Origin: Paenibacillus tyrphae
GTDB taxonomy: Bacteria > Bacillota > Bacilli > Paenibacillales > NBRC-103111
Direction of reading: 5' to 3'
Assembly (NCBI RefSeq): GCF_024158745.1
Contig: NZ_JAMZAW010000012.1
Span: forward strand, 62,001 to 126,000
DNA length: 64,000 nucleotides
The notes under the pieces were generated by a model, which saw nothing but the letters and a program-made list of their open reading frames with translations, did no database searches and had not been told where the DNA came from. Made by a program: the position numbers and the translations under genes. Positions 7,988 to 17,393 of the stretch are shown in pieces; within the stretch, counting starts at the first letter, position 1; each line of letters begins with the position of its first letter.

Positions 7988-10261
7988 ATGAGCTTGAAAG
8001 AAACAGAATTGAACCGGAATCCCGAACCATCGGAGGCTTGGCGCCAGTTCGTGTCGGGCAAGTGGCAGCATCGGATCGACGTAAAAGATTTCATCGACCG
8101 GAATATTTCACCCTATACGGGAGGCTCGGAATTTCTGGCCGGACCGACGGAAGCAACGACGGATCTCTGGCAGCAGCTTAGCGTACTGATGCGCAAGGAA
8201 CGGGAAAACGGAGGGGTGCTGGACGTTGATGTCCACACCGTCTCCACCATTACTTCCCATGCGCCGGGGTACATTGACAAAGAAAAAGAACGGATCGTCG
8301 GTCTCCAGACCGACGCCCCGCTCAAACGTTCCGTCCAGCCGTTCGGCGGCATCCGCATGGTGGTCGACGCCTGCAAGGCTTACGGCTTCGAACTGCCGCA
8401 AGAGCTGGTGCAGCTGTTCACCGACATCCGGAAAACACATAACCAAGGCGTATTCGACGCTTATACGACTGACATGAAGACCGCAAGAAAGGCCGGGATT
8501 ATCACCGGGCTGCCGGACGCCTACGGCCGCGGCCGTATCATCGGCGACTACCGCCGCGTAGCGCTTTACGGTACGGACCGGTTGATCGCGGACAAGAAGA
8601 ACGATCTGCTTCAGCTGGAAACCGATGCGATCACGGAAGACATCATCCGCGCCAGAGAAGAGCTGTCGGAGCAAATCCGCAGCTTGGACGAACTGAAGCG
8701 GATGGCGCAATCGTACGGCTACGACATCTCGGTCCCGGCCACGAATGCGCAGGAAGCGGTACAGTGGCTGTACTTTGCTTACCTCGGCGCGATTAAGGAA
8801 CAGAACGGCGCCGCGATGAGCTTGGGCCGCGTCTCCAGCTTCCTTGACATCTACATTGAACGGGATTTGCAGAACGGCACGCTGACTGAGGAAGAAGCGC
8901 AGGAGCTGATCGACCAATTCGTCATGAAGCTGCGGATCGTGAAATTTTTGCGCACGCCGGACTACAACGAACTGTTCAGCGGCGACCCGACTTGGGTGAC
9001 GGAATCCGTCGGCGGCATGGGGATGAACGGCGTGACGCGGGTAACGAAGAACTCCTTCCGCTTCCTGCACACGCTCTACAACCTCGGCCCGGCGCCCGAG
9101 CCGAACTTGACCGTGTTGTGGTCGGCCGATCTGCCGGATGCCTTTAAGCAATATTGCGCCAAAGTGTCGATCGAGACGAGCTCGATTCAATACGAGAACG
9201 ACGATTTGATGCGGATGGAGTACGGCGACGACTACGGGATCGCCTGCTGCGTATCCGCGATGCGGATCGGCAAGCAGATGCAGTTCTTCGGAGCGCGGGC
9301 GAACCTTGCCAAAGCGCTGCTGTATGCGATCAACGGAGGCGTCGACGAGAAGCTCGGCATTCAAGTCGGGCCGGAGACGGTGCCGATTACCTCGGATGAG
9401 CTCTCGTACGACGAAGTCATGAGCAAATACGACAAAATGTTGGATTGGCTCGCGAAGCTTTACATGAACACACTCAACGTCATTCATTATATGCACGACA
9501 AGTACAGCTACGAGCGGCTGGAGATGGCGCTGCACGACCGGGAGATTTTGCGGACGATGGCTTGCGGCATCGCGGGCTTGTCCGTCGTGGCGGACAGCTT
9601 GAGCGCCATCCGTTATGCCAAGGTGAAGCCGATCCGCAACGAAAAAGGCATCGCCGTCGATTTCGAGATTACCGGCGAGTATCCGCAGTACGGCAACAAC
9701 GACGAACGGGTTGACCGGATGGCCGTAGAGCTGGCTGAGTCCTTCATGAACAAGCTGCGCAAGCATAAGACGTACCGCGGCGCGCTGCCTACAATGTCCG
9801 TGCTGACGATTACGTCGAACGTCGTCTACGGCAAGAAGACCGGCAGCACGCCGGACGGCCGGAAAGCCGGCGAGCCGTTCGCACCTGGTGCGAACCCGAT
9901 GCATGGCCGCGACCGCAAAGGCGCGCTCGCTTCGCTGGCATCGGTAGCCAAGCTGCCTTACGAGCACTGCCTCGACGGCATCTCGAACACGTTCTCCATC
10001 GTGCCGAAGGCGCTCGGCCGGGAGACAGACGTGAGATCGCAAAATCTCGTCGCGATGCTGGACGGCTACGCGACAAGCGGCGGCCACCACTTGAACGTGA
10101 ACGTGTTCAACCGCGAGCAACTGCTGGATGCAATGGAGCATCCGGAGGAATATCCGCAGCTGACGATCCGCGTATCGGGCTATGCCGTCAACTTCATCAA
10201 GCTGACCCGGGAGCAGCAGCTTGACGTCATCAACCGGACGTTCCACGGCTCGATCGGATGA
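7988..10261 (+). CDS. pflB: formate C-acetyltransferase (pyruvate formate-lyase)
   Basis: This 757-residue glycyl-radical enzyme converts pyruvate and CoA to acetyl-CoA and formate. The paired catalytic cysteines are Cys420 and Cys421 in IACCVSAM, and the radical glycine is Gly731 in RVSGYAVNF near the C-terminus, as in E. coli PflB (760 residues). The ATG at 7988 follows GAGAGGAG. The TGA overlaps the pflA start as ATGA, so the enzyme and its activase are translationally coupled. Co-transcription with adhE from the Fnr-type promoter gives a complete route from pyruvate to ethanol plus formate for anaerobic growth. Confidence 0.97.
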   Translation: MSLKETELNRNPEPSEAWRQFVSGKWQHRIDVKDFIDRNISPYTGGSEFLAGPTEATTDLWQQLSVLMRKERENGGVLDVDVHTVSTITSHAPGYIDKEKERIVGLQTDAPLKRSVQPFGGIRMVVDACKAYGFELPQELVQLFTDIRKTHNQGVFDAYTTDMKTARKAGIITGLPDAYGRGRIIGDYRRVALYGTDRLIADKKNDLLQLETDAITEDIIRAREELSEQIRSLDELKRMAQSYGYDISVPATNAQEAVQWLYFAYLGAIKEQNGAAMSLGRVSSFLDIYIERDLQNGTLTEEEAQELIDQFVMKLRIVKFLRTPDYNELFSGDPTWVTESVGGMGMNGVTRVTKNSFRFLHTLYNLGPAPEPNLTVLWSADLPDAFKQYCAKVSIETSSIQYENDDLMRMEYGDDYGIACCVSAMRIGKQMQFFGARANLAKALLYAINGGVDEKLGIQVGPETVPITSDELSYDEVMSKYDKMLDWLAKLYMNTLNVIHYMHDKYSYERLEMALHDREILRTMACGIAGLSVVADSLSAIRYAKVKPIRNEKGIAVDFEITGEYPQYGNNDERVDRMAVELAESFMNKLRKHKTYRGALPTMSVLTITSNVVYGKKTGSTPDGRKAGEPFAPGANPMHGRDRKGALASLASVAKLPYEHCLDGISNTFSIVPKALGRETDVRSQNLVAMLDGYATSGGHHLNVNVFNREQLLDAMEHPEEYPQLTIRVSGYAVNFIKLTREQQLDVINRTFHGSIG

Positions 10262-10983
10262 AAGGACGCATCCATTCGCTCGATACGTTCGGCACGGTAG
10301 ACGGGCCGGGCATCCGCTTCGTGCTCTTTATGCAGGGCTGCGCTCTGCAATGCGGGTTCTGCCATAATCCCGACACGTGGGAGACGGCCACAGGCCGTGT
10401 GGTAGAGGTCGCGTCCGTGCTGGACGAAATCGAGCCGTTTCTTCCGTATTACCGCAGCTCGAACGGCGGATTGACCGTGACCGGCGGCGAACCTACGCTT
10501 CAGGCTCCCTTTGTGGCCGCGCTGTTTCGGGAAGCGAAGAAACGATGGAATTTGCATACCGCGCTGGACTCGTCGGGCTTCTGCGAGCCGGAGCATGCAG
10601 GGGAACTGATGGACGTGACGGATCTCGTCCTGCTGGACCTCAAGCATATCCGCAGCGACAAGCATCGGGCGCTGACAAGCCAGCCGAACGAACGAATACT
10701 CCGGTTTGCCCGCTGGTTGTCGGACCGCGGACAGCCGGTCTGGATCCGCCATGTGCTGATCCCGGGCGTCACCGACGACGCGGGGGATCTGCTGGAGCTT
10801 GGCCGCTTCATCGGGTCGCTGGGCAACGTGCAAAAAGTGGAGGTGCTGCCTTACCACCGGATGGGCGTCTACAAGTGGGAGCAGCTCGGAAAAGCCTATC
10901 CGCTGGAGCATGTGCCGACGCCAAGCGACCGGGAGCTGGAGCGGGCGAAACGTTTGATTGATCAGGGAAGAGAGCAAGCTTAG
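10258..10983 (+). CDS. pflA: pyruvate formate-lyase activating enzyme (radical SAM)
   Basis: The 241-residue protein has the radical-SAM cluster motif [14 protein letters not shown] near residues 30-43 and a [11 protein letters not shown]-binding motif near 79. It places the glycyl radical on PflB using S-adenosylmethionine and a 4Fe-4S cluster, so it acts only without oxygen. The start overlaps the pflB stop (ATGA). It is the last gene of the operon and is followed immediately by a strong terminator. Confidence 0.96.
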   Translation: MKGRIHSLDTFGTVDGPGIRFVLFMQGCALQCGFCHNPDTWETATGRVVEVASVLDEIEPFLPYYRSSNGGLTVTGGEPTLQAPFVAALFREAKKRWNLHTALDSSGFCEPEHAGELMDVTDLVLLDLKHIRSDKHRALTSQPNERILRFARWLSDRGQPVWIRHVLIPGVTDDAGDLLELGRFIGSLGNVQKVEVLPYHRMGVYKWEQLGKAYPLEHVPTPSDRELERAKRLIDQGREQA

Positions 10984-10987
10984 AAGG

Positions 10988-11025
10988 AAGACCCTGCGGA
11001 CATGCCATCCGCAGGGTCTTTCGCG
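10988..11025. terminator. strong terminator after pflA
   Basis: A 13-base perfect stem (10988-11000 with 11008-11020, core GACCCTGCGGA) has a 7-base loop. The T-run after it is short (TTTC, then TTTT at 11026-11029). It also lies just past the stop of the small minus-strand gene and may serve both directions. Confidence 0.85.
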
Positions 11026-11027
11026 TT

Positions 11028-11156
11028 TTAGCGGCTGGGCTGCTGCGCGTCGTACTCGTCCGAATACGCAGCCAAGGACTTGATTTTACCGTGCGGCTGC
11101 TGGGTTTGCTTGCGGATTTTCCATTGGTTTTCCTTGCGGCGTTTTGAATGGCTCAT
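11028..11156 (-). CDS. small basic protein, 42 residues, unknown function
   Basis: ATG at 11156 is preceded by AAAGGAG 9 bases upstream. The product begins MSHSKRRKENQWKIRKQTQQ and ends AYSDEYDAQQPSR. It is strongly basic in the first half and acidic/polar in the second, with no membrane segment. Its start context and position, filling the gap between two terminated transcription units, support it as a real small gene. It has no recognisable domain. Confidence 0.55.
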   Translation of the reverse strand: MSHSKRRKENQWKIRKQTQQPHGKIKSLAAYSDEYDAQQPSR

Positions 11157-11363
11157 CGCAATTCAGCTCCTTTGGGCATGGTAAAAATCGGCCTTGCCTC
11201 CTTAGGATGGCGGCAGAAAGGTTATTTCATGTATTGGAATAATATGGAATTAATGATACTATATTAGTAGTCTTGCATTTGCAGAGAGGAGGGTGCCGCG
11301 ATCATCGTTTCATAGGCTTTCTAAGGCTGAAAGGCCGAGTATACGATAAGGAGGAATATTAGG

Positions 11364-12941
11364 ATGAAGAAGAGTCTTTTGTTAGCCGCTATGATGCTTG
11401 CAGGTGCGACCACATCGGTCTTTGCCGATGCTTCCCCGCAAGCCGCCGCCTTTCCCATTGAGAGAACGCAAGGCGGCACGGTGACGTCCAACGGCCAAAG
11501 CCCGGCCGAGGAGGAGAAGGAGAACTCGTTCGATAATCTCTTGAAGACTAAGTGGTTGACCTTTCAAAGCACAGGGTGGCTTCAGTATGCTTTTCCGAAC
11601 CAAAGCTCTTATGTGATTACTTCCTACTCGATTACCGCCGCAAATGATTTCCCCGAGCGTGACCCGAAGGATTGGACCTTGAAAGGCTCCAACAACGGAA
11701 CGGACTGGACCGTGCTGGATACCCGCCAGAATGAAAGCTTCGATTGGCGGTTCCAGACGAAGACGTACAACATCCCGAACCAAACGGCGTATAAGTATTA
11801 TCGGCTGGAATTAAGCAACCATAGCGGATCGATTCTTCAGCTTTCCGAGGTGAAGCTTTACGATGCGCAGCAGTGGCCCGAACCGGCCAAGGCACAGATT
11901 ACGGCAAGCGGCGAAAACCTGCCGGACGAAGGCAAGGACAAGCTGAACGACGGGTCCAGTCTGACCAAATGGCTGACCTTCCAGAAGTCCGGTTGGGTCA
12001 CTTATCGTTTCGACCGGCCGATTGCCATCGACGGTTATGCTTTGACTTCGGCTAACGACTTCCAAGAGCGCGATCCGGCCGAATGGACGCTTCAAGCATC
12101 AAACGATGGGAAGCAGTGGGTTACTTTGGATACCCGCAAGGGAGAGCAATTCCGATACCGCTATCAGCGGACCGGCTACAGCGTCCGTTCCGACGCGAAA
12201 TACAGCTATTATAAGCTAAACATGAAAGCCAACGGAGGCAACGAGCTGCAGCTTGCGGAAATTGAGTTCATCCCTAAAGATAGCCCGTTTCAAAGCATCC
12301 TGCCCGGCATTGAAATCCGCAATCTGGATGCCCAAGGAAACGGCAAGCTGTTCGATCAAGCTCTTCCGGATGCGCAGGAGCAAATCAAGTTGATTATTTT
12401 GAAACTAAACGAAATCTTGTACGGACAACCGAACCGGATGGATGTGGGTCCGAAGAAGGTCGTCATTTTCATTAAAGACGAGGATGGGGTCGCCTGGGCC
12501 GGCGGGACCCCTGTGGAGGGGCAGGTCACCATCAGCTCGCGGCATCTTAAAAACGTCAGCAATTCCAGCACGCCGCTGCGGCATGAGATTTTGGGCATTT
12601 TGTATCATGAGCTGACGCATCTTTATCAATTGGATGACGACCGCTACGATCAGATCGGGTATATGATCGAAGGCATGGCTGATGCGATTCGCTTCAAAGT
12701 CGGTTATCACGACCGTCTCTCGGTACGAAAAGGAGGCACCTGGAAGGACGGCTACGGGGTGACGGGCAATTTCTTCGTTTGGATCGACGAGCATAAGCGT
12801 CCCGGATTTTTGCGGGAGCTGAACCAGAGCCTGTCGCCATTCGACGGCGTGGAATGGAACGAGAGCGTATTCCAGAAGCTGACGGGTTCCGATGTCCTCT
12901 CTTTGTGGAACGAGTACCAGCTCTCTTTGCCGAATCCGTAA
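11364..12941 (+). CDS. secreted discoidin-repeat basic secretory protein family metalloprotease
   Basis: The 525-residue protein starts with a signal peptide (MKKSLLLAAMMLAGATTSVFA). Two F5/8 type C (discoidin) domains follow at about 50-170 and 180-300; both contain the repeated wording KWLTFQ.SGW, DFxERDPxxWTLxxSNxGxxW and YYxLxxxxxxGxxLQLxE. The C-terminal domain (about 315-525) has the zincin motif HELTH (His415, Glu416, His419) as in the basic secretory protein family, followed by EGMADAIRFKVG. The enzyme is likely an extracellular metallopeptidase with two carbohydrate-binding modules. AAGGAGG precedes the ATG. It appears monocistronic. The substrate is unknown. Confidence 0.9.
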   Translation: MKKSLLLAAMMLAGATTSVFADASPQAAAFPIERTQGGTVTSNGQSPAEEEKENSFDNLLKTKWLTFQSTGWLQYAFPNQSSYVITSYSITAANDFPERDPKDWTLKGSNNGTDWTVLDTRQNESFDWRFQTKTYNIPNQTAYKYYRLELSNHSGSILQLSEVKLYDAQQWPEPAKAQITASGENLPDEGKDKLNDGSSLTKWLTFQKSGWVTYRFDRPIAIDGYALTSANDFQERDPAEWTLQASNDGKQWVTLDTRKGEQFRYRYQRTGYSVRSDAKYSYYKLNMKANGGNELQLAEIEFIPKDSPFQSILPGIEIRNLDAQGNGKLFDQALPDAQEQIKLIILKLNEILYGQPNRMDVGPKKVVIFIKDEDGVAWAGGTPVEGQVTISSRHLKNVSNSSTPLRHEILGILYHELTHLYQLDDDRYDQIGYMIEGMADAIRFKVGYHDRLSVRKGGTWKDGYGVTGNFFVWIDEHKRPGFLRELNQSLSPFDGVEWNESVFQKLTGSDVLSLWNEYQLSLPNP

Positions 12942-13041
12942 GCGGCTGATCCGGTCTCCGTCGTATTTTTGCGGCGATGCTGCCTTAACCTTAATCTCTT
13001 GTATCCGTCCCGTTTTTGAGACTTTCGTCGCGCAACTTTCG

Positions 13042-13070
13042 TTGACAAGGCCCATCCCGGGGTGTACGCT
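13042..13070 (+). promoter_or_regulatory. possible promoter of the HD-GYP gene
   Basis: A consensus -35 TTGACA at 13042-13047 is followed after 17 bases by TACGCT at 13065-13070, which matches only half of a -10 box. It lies 60 bases ahead of the GTG start. Confidence 0.45.
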
Positions 13071-13131
13071 TAGGGTTATGTAGGTCGAATTACCCGGTTC
13101 TGCCAATCCATACTACGGGAGGGGAACGATA

Positions 13132-14175
13132 GTGAAGATGGAATGGATCAAGTCCGAATCCGGGGCGGGTGCCATGGAGTCCGAAGAGCTCTGGCATACG
13201 GGGATTCGGATCGGCGGCAATACGTATTTTTGTCCGGTATCGTTGGGAAGGAAAATCAGCTACGGGCTGTGGCTGGTCATGTTCGTCAGCCTGCTCGCTG
13301 CGGTCTGGATCAACATGAATGTCCAGTCGCCGGCGCTGCTCGGGTTATATGCGGTTCCCGTGCTCATATTTGCTTTGTTCGTGTTCAACGTTTATTTGGT
13401 CGGCGCATTTTCGGCGGGGGTTACGGCACTGTGGGTGTATTTTACAGGGGCCGGATGGCCCGGTCTGGCCGGAGCGGGGGGATTGCTGCTGCTCGCATTG
13501 CTGGTGCAGCGGGTCGTCATTGTGTCCCGGCGCAACTTCCGGCAGCGCGAAGAGTATGAGGAGCTGTTCATGAACACGATTCTCTCGTTCTCCAAAAGCA
13601 TCGACGCGCGTGACCCGTACACGGCGTTCCATTCGAAGAATGTGGCCGATTACGCTCGGGATATCGCCGTAGAGTTGGGTTTGTCCAAGCAGGAGACGGA
13701 GGCCGTTCATCTGGCCGGACTCATTCACGACATCGGCAAAATCGGTACGCCGGAATCGATACTCAAGAAGGAAAGCCGGCTCACCGAAGAGGAATACGAC
13801 ATCATGAAGCGTCATGCGGAAGACGGCTACCAGATCATCAAAGGCATCAAACGACTGCAGGAGCTCGGCGTCACCGCGATGGTCCGGCACCATCATGAAC
13901 GGATGGACGGTAAAGGCTATCCGATGGGCTTAAAAGGCGAAGAAATCCCGCTGGGGGCGCGCATACTCGCGGCCAGCGATTCCTTCGACGCGATGACGAC
14001 GAACCGGTCCTACCGGGCGAAGCTGTCGACGGAGACGGCGGCCGAAGAGCTTCGGCGGTACAGCGGAACGCAGTTCGACCCGGAGGTCGCCCAAGCGCTG
14101 CTAAGGGTGCTCGTCCGTCAAGGCAAGCTGCCGGCAGCGGAGCCGCAACCCGCAGGACAAGTACAGCCGGCTTGA
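13132..14175 (+). CDS. membrane-anchored HD-GYP domain phosphodiesterase-like protein
   Basis: The 347-residue product has three or four membrane helices at about 43-135 and a cytoplasmic HD-GYP domain from about 150. The metal site is present: H-S-K-N near 167, the HD pair at 199-200 (LIHDIGKIG), HHERMDGKGYP at 254-264 and ASDSFDAMTTNR. HD-GYP proteins often degrade cyclic-di-GMP or related dinucleotides. The GTG at 13132 is chosen because GGGAGGGG lies 7-8 bases upstream; an ATG two codons later is the alternative. The membrane part has no known sensory domain. It stands alone between terminators. Confidence 0.88.
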   Translation: MKMEWIKSESGAGAMESEELWHTGIRIGGNTYFCPVSLGRKISYGLWLVMFVSLLAAVWINMNVQSPALLGLYAVPVLIFALFVFNVYLVGAFSAGVTALWVYFTGAGWPGLAGAGGLLLLALLVQRVVIVSRRNFRQREEYEELFMNTILSFSKSIDARDPYTAFHSKNVADYARDIAVELGLSKQETEAVHLAGLIHDIGKIGTPESILKKESRLTEEEYDIMKRHAEDGYQIIKGIKRLQELGVTAMVRHHHERMDGKGYPMGLKGEEIPLGARILAASDSFDAMTTNRSYRAKLSTETAAEELRRYSGTQFDPEVAQALLRVLVRQGKLPAAEPQPAGQVQPA

Positions 14176-14199
14176 CCGAGATGAATATATGGCGTTATC

Positions 14200-14243
14200 G
14201 CCCGATACAGATCGTTCCCGATCGATCGTATCGGGCTTTTTTT
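14200..14243 (+). terminator. terminator after the HD-GYP gene
   Basis: GCCCGATAC (14200-14208) pairs with GTATCGGGC (14228-14236); seven T follow at 14237-14243. The loop itself can pair (GATCG repeats). Confidence 0.88.
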
Positions 14244-14272
14244 GCGCTCGCACGTCGGGAGAATAACGTGAA

Positions 14273-14309
14273 AAAACGCGGGAAGCCCTCTCCGGACTTC
14301 CCGCGTTTT
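14273..14309 (-). terminator. terminator after the CynX-like transporter gene
   Basis: A 13-base perfect stem with core ACGCGGGAAG/CTTCCCGCGT lies 11 bases past the minus-strand gene. Runs of A on its left become a U-run on the minus-strand RNA. Confidence 0.88.
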
Positions 14310-14320
14310 GACGTACCTGC

Positions 14321-15574
14321 TCAGCGATTCCCTTTTGCAGCTTCCTTTTCCTTGTCAGCTTCAGCCATCACGTAGCCGTATTTCCCGGCCTTCAGACCGG
14401 CCAACAGCAGCCCGCCTGCAGCGACGAGAAGCAGGATTAGGGGAATGGTCCAGCCGCCTGTCGAGTCGTGAATGAAGCCGAAGAGCGTCGGGCCGACCGC
14501 AGCCAGCAAATACCCGAACGATTGGGCCATGCCGGACATCTCTGCGGATTGACGAACCGACTTCGTGCGCAGGGCGAAGAACATGACGGCCAGCCCGAAG
14601 CCAGACCCTGCGCCGATGCCGACGAGAATGACCCAGAGTGGAACGAGCCAGGCCGTATCGGTAACCAGCAGCCCGAGATATCCAACTAAAAATAGGGAAG
14701 CGACGCCGACGGCCAAGCCCCGCTGATCGGCACGCCGCCCGGCAAGGATCGGCATAAAGAACGTCGCCGGTAGGCTTGCGAACTGCATGATCGAAATCAT
14801 CCAACCGGCGGACACCGCGCTCATGCCGCGATCCTGCAATATGGCAGGGAACCAGGAAATATTGACATAGAAAAACAGCGACTGCAGTCCCATGAACAGC
14901 GTAATTTGCCAAGCCAGCGGAGAGCGCCAGAGCGAATCGCTTTTGACGGCCGCACTCGTCTGTACCGCTTGCGGAAGCTGGCGCGAACGAAGCATCGGCA
15001 GCCAAGCGGCGAGGGAGACGATGGCCAGAAGCGCCCAACTGCCGAGCGCCCCCCGCCATCCCAAGCCTAGCCCCTGCGAAATCGGGATACTAACCCCCGA
15101 AGCGACGGCGGCGCACAGATTCATGGAGACGGAATAAATCCCGGTCATCGTTCCGACGTTGTTCGGGAACTCCCGCTTGATCAAGGCCGGCACCAGCACG
15201 TTGCTCACGGCAATGGCGACACCGATAAGCGCCGTGCCTGCGAACAGTGCCGCGACCGAAGAAAGCGAGCGCAGCAAAATGCCTGCAAGCAGGACGATCA
15301 GACCGGCGAACAGCGTATGCTCCATGCCCAGCCGCCGGGCGATCCGCGGCGAGAGCGGTGAAAGGAGCGCGAAAGCAAGCAGCGGGAGCGTGGTCATCAT
15401 GCCCGCCCACGTATTGGAAATCCCCGTTTCCCCGCGTATTTCTCCGATAATCGGCCCGACGGCCGTTAACGGAGCGCGCAGGTTGGCGGCAATCAGGACG
15501 ATGCCGATAATAAGCAGGCTTAGACCGGCACGGGTCTGCACTCGAGAGCTGACGGCATCTTGAGCCGGAATCAT
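14321..15574 (-). CDS. CynX/NimT-type MFS transporter
   Basis: The 417-residue protein has about 12 membrane helices and the typical CynX start LIIGIVLIAANLRAPLTAVGP, followed by the ISNTWAGMMTTLPLLAFALLSP segment. Family members are annotated as transporters of cyanate, 2-nitroimidazole and similar small molecules. The start overlaps the stop of the GntR regulator gene (ATGA), so regulator and exporter form one operon. Such a pair suggests the regulator's ligand is the transported compound. The substrate cannot be inferred. Confidence 0.9.
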   Translation of the reverse strand: MIPAQDAVSSRVQTRAGLSLLIIGIVLIAANLRAPLTAVGPIIGEIRGETGISNTWAGMMTTLPLLAFALLSPLSPRIARRLGMEHTLFAGLIVLLAGILLRSLSSVAALFAGTALIGVAIAVSNVLVPALIKREFPNNVGTMTGIYSVSMNLCAAVASGVSIPISQGLGLGWRGALGSWALLAIVSLAAWLPMLRSRQLPQAVQTSAAVKSDSLWRSPLAWQITLFMGLQSLFFYVNISWFPAILQDRGMSAVSAGWMISIMQFASLPATFFMPILAGRRADQRGLAVGVASLFLVGYLGLLVTDTAWLVPLWVILVGIGAGSGFGLAVMFFALRTKSVRQSAEMSGMAQSFGYLLAAVGPTLFGFIHDSTGGWTIPLILLLVAAGGLLLAGLKAGKYGYVMAEADKEKEAAKGNR

Positions 15575-16275
15575 ACGGACCCCTCCTTGCGCACATCTTC
15601 TTGCAGAAGGTTCAGCGATTCCCGGATATAGCGGCGTACGGCTTCGGCGGCCGCAGCCGGGTCTTGGGCGGCGATGGCGTCGACCATTTGGCAGTGCGAG
15701 CGAGAGGCTCCGTCTACGATGACCGAGAGGTCGAGGGTCTGGTCGATGGACGATTCCAAGGCATCGGTCATGTGCTCATAGAGGTCGATCAAGACGCTAT
15801 TGCCGGTTGCCCGGACGATCGCATGATGCAGCTTCAGGTCCGCTTCGATGTAGCCTTCGATGTCCTGCGCCGCCGCAGCGGCATCGCATGCCGACAGCAG
15901 GGAGCGGAACGTCTCGATGTCCTCCGGCGTACGCCGCATGGCAGCCAGCCTTGCCGCCTCCTGTTCGAGCGCGCAGCGGACCTCCAGCGTCTCTGTGGCG
16001 TTCGAGCGCCGCAACCGGCGCACGAGAGCGGGACCGAGGCTGCTTGAAGAGCGCACGTAAGTGCCGTCGCCCTGGCGTGCCGTCAGAAGTCCGGCGTGGA
16101 TTAGGGCCCGCACCCCCTCGCGAACGGTATTCCGGCTGACGCCTAACTGCTTGACGAGCTCAGGCTCGACCGGGATGCGCGATCCGACCGGCCATTGACC
16201 GGATTCGATAAGCGATTCCATCTGGGAAACGACCTGTTCCACCAGCGTGGAGCGCGTGGTTTGTTTCAATTCCAT
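15571..16275 (-). CDS. FadR-type GntR family transcriptional regulator
   Basis: The product is 234 residues. A winged-helix GntR domain at about 8-75 contains RIPVEPELVKQLGVSRNTVREGVRAL and the wing GLLTARQGDGTYV. An all-helical FCD ligand domain fills the rest, with the Asp/His residues expected for metal binding (EADLKLHHAIVRATGN, SHCQMVDAI). The ATG at 16275 follows GGAGG at 8 bases; the frame is open further upstream but without a site. It is the first gene of the operon with the CynX-like transporter and probably controls it. ATCC- and CAAT-rich sequence upstream may hold its operator but no clean palindrome was found. Confidence 0.9.
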   Translation of the reverse strand: MELKQTTRSTLVEQVVSQMESLIESGQWPVGSRIPVEPELVKQLGVSRNTVREGVRALIHAGLLTARQGDGTYVRSSSSLGPALVRRLRRSNATETLEVRCALEQEAARLAAMRRTPEDIETFRSLLSACDAAAAAQDIEGYIEADLKLHHAIVRATGNSVLIDLYEHMTDALESSIDQTLDLSVIVDGASRSHCQMVDAIAAQDPAAAAEAVRRYIRESLNLLQEDVRKEGSV

Positions 16276-16400
16276 CTTGTAAACCTCCAAACATCCGATG
16301 ATTGGGATATTGGATAATATAGCACGTATTCGTTCTGCGGGCAAGACATGTGCGACGTGGGAAATCGTGCGGCTTTTGTCTGCCGTGAAAGAAACGCGTT

Positions 16401-16444
16401 ATAAAAATAAGAGCCCCCAAGCGATATCGCCGCCCGGGAGCCTC
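16401..16444 (-). terminator. terminator after the 60-residue membrane protein gene
   Basis: On the minus strand GAGGCTCCC pairs with GGGGGCTC (one bulge and a G-U pair), followed by TTATTTTTAT. Confidence 0.7.
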
Positions 16445-16451
16445 GTATACG

Positions 16452-16634
16452 TCATTTCCATTCTTTCCGTCCGTCCAGGTGCAAATCCTCCAGCGTGTAC
16501 TTATGATTCCACAAATATTCCATATCGTAATCGGTCGTATCGCGCAGAACGAACTCCAGCAGCACAGCCATAAAAGCGACAATGATCATGCCGAGCAGCA
16601 TCAGGCACATGAGAAACGAGATCGTATGGACCAA
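16452..16634 (-). CDS. small single-span membrane protein, 60 residues
   Basis: The product has one hydrophobic helix (about 5-29, SFLMCLMLLGMIIVAFMAV) followed by a charged tail (LRDTTDYDMEYLWNHKY...HLDGRKEWK). TTG at 16634 follows GGAAAGGA by about 10 bases; a later ATG has no site. A terminator follows directly. The topology suggests a small membrane-bound regulator or structural protein, but it matches no family I recognise. Confidence 0.55.
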   Translation of the reverse strand: MVHTISFLMCLMLLGMIIVAFMAVLLEFVLRDTTDYDMEYLWNHKYTLEDLHLDGRKEWK

Positions 16635-16739
16635 GGTGATCGCATCCTTTCCTGCCGTATGCTACCAGTTTATGAACGTTTCGCGAAAAAATGATAGAAA
16701 AGCAAAACGAAGGCTTCCCGACCGGGTTGCCTTCGCCGC

Positions 16740-17177
16740 TTACACGTTTACTTCTTGCGTTTCAGTCAATATCGCTTTGCAAATGCGGGTCAAATGTTTA
16801 ATGTCCTCGTCGGGCAGCTTTCCGAAATACTCCTCGACCACTCGCTGGCGGTGCAGGTGGAGCTCCTCGATGATTTCTTTTCCCTTCTCGGTAATCTCCA
16901 TATAGACCACTCTCCGGTCTTCCTCGGAGCGGGTTCTTTCGGCGAATCCGCCGGAAATCAGCTTATCGGAAAGCGATGTCACCGCGCCCGACGTGATCCA
17001 GAGCGCGTCGGCGATTTGTGAGACCTTCAGCGGACCTTCGTTTTGCAATTTTTCCAGAATAACCGCTTGCGAGGCGGAGACGCCATGCGCTTCAAAGCGG
17101 GTCCAACTGGCTTTCACTTTGCGAAACATTAGGCGGAACGCTTCCTCCAGCTCATATAAATCTTGTCGGTGTACCAT
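16740..17177 (-). CDS. MarR family transcriptional regulator
   Basis: The 145-residue protein has the MarR winged helix: GVSASQAVILEKLQ, GPLKVSQIADALWITSGAVTSLSDKL and the wing RSEEDRRVVYMEITEKG. The start ATG at 17177 has AGGGGG 5 bases upstream. It diverges from the efflux cluster that starts with another MarR gene, so it could act on either promoter in the shared 216-base gap. The C-terminal helices include ILTETQEVNV. The ligand is unknown. Confidence 0.92.
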   Translation of the reverse strand: MVHRQDLYELEEAFRLMFRKVKASWTRFEAHGVSASQAVILEKLQNEGPLKVSQIADALWITSGAVTSLSDKLISGGFAERTRSEEDRRVVYMEITEKGKEIIEELHLHRQRVVEEYFGKLPDEDIKHLTRICKAILTETQEVNV

Positions 17178-17195
17178 AATAGCCCCCTTAAATTG

Positions 17196-17205
17196 TTACC
17201 GGTAA
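17196..17205. promoter_or_regulatory. palindrome next to the MarR start
   Basis: TTACCGGTAA is a perfect 10-base palindrome 19 bases ahead of the minus-strand MarR start codon. Its position fits an autorepression operator. Confidence 0.4.
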
Positions 17206-17299
17206 AGATAGAGTTCGACAAAATATTAAGTAATACGCAGGTTGCCCCCTTTGGTTTCAAAAAGTTTTCAACGCCACATTTTTGTCATGAAAATTTTGA

Positions 17300-17342
17300 T
17301 TGACGCTAAAAATTTTCCGTGTTAATTTATTTAATGTTAAAT
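17300..17342 (+). promoter_or_regulatory. promoter and candidate MarR operator of the efflux operon
   Basis: A -35 TTGACG (17300-17305) is followed after 17 bases by TAATTT (17323-17328). Directly downstream lies the perfect inverted repeat ATTTAATGTTAAAT (17329-17342), the AT-rich palindrome type bound by MarR proteins. It would cover the transcription start. Confidence 0.55.
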
Positions 17343-17393
17343 CATTGCACTATAAAATTATTTTAATCTAAAAATAATAAGAGGAGGGAAGCC

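Noticed and set aside
5342-8071. 909-codon frame opposite adhE
   Set aside because: It is the antisense shadow of a certain gene; the Arg/His-rich product shows no domain.
8108-10246. 712-codon frame opposite pflB
   Set aside because: Antisense shadow of pflB with Arg/Val/His-rich low-sense sequence.
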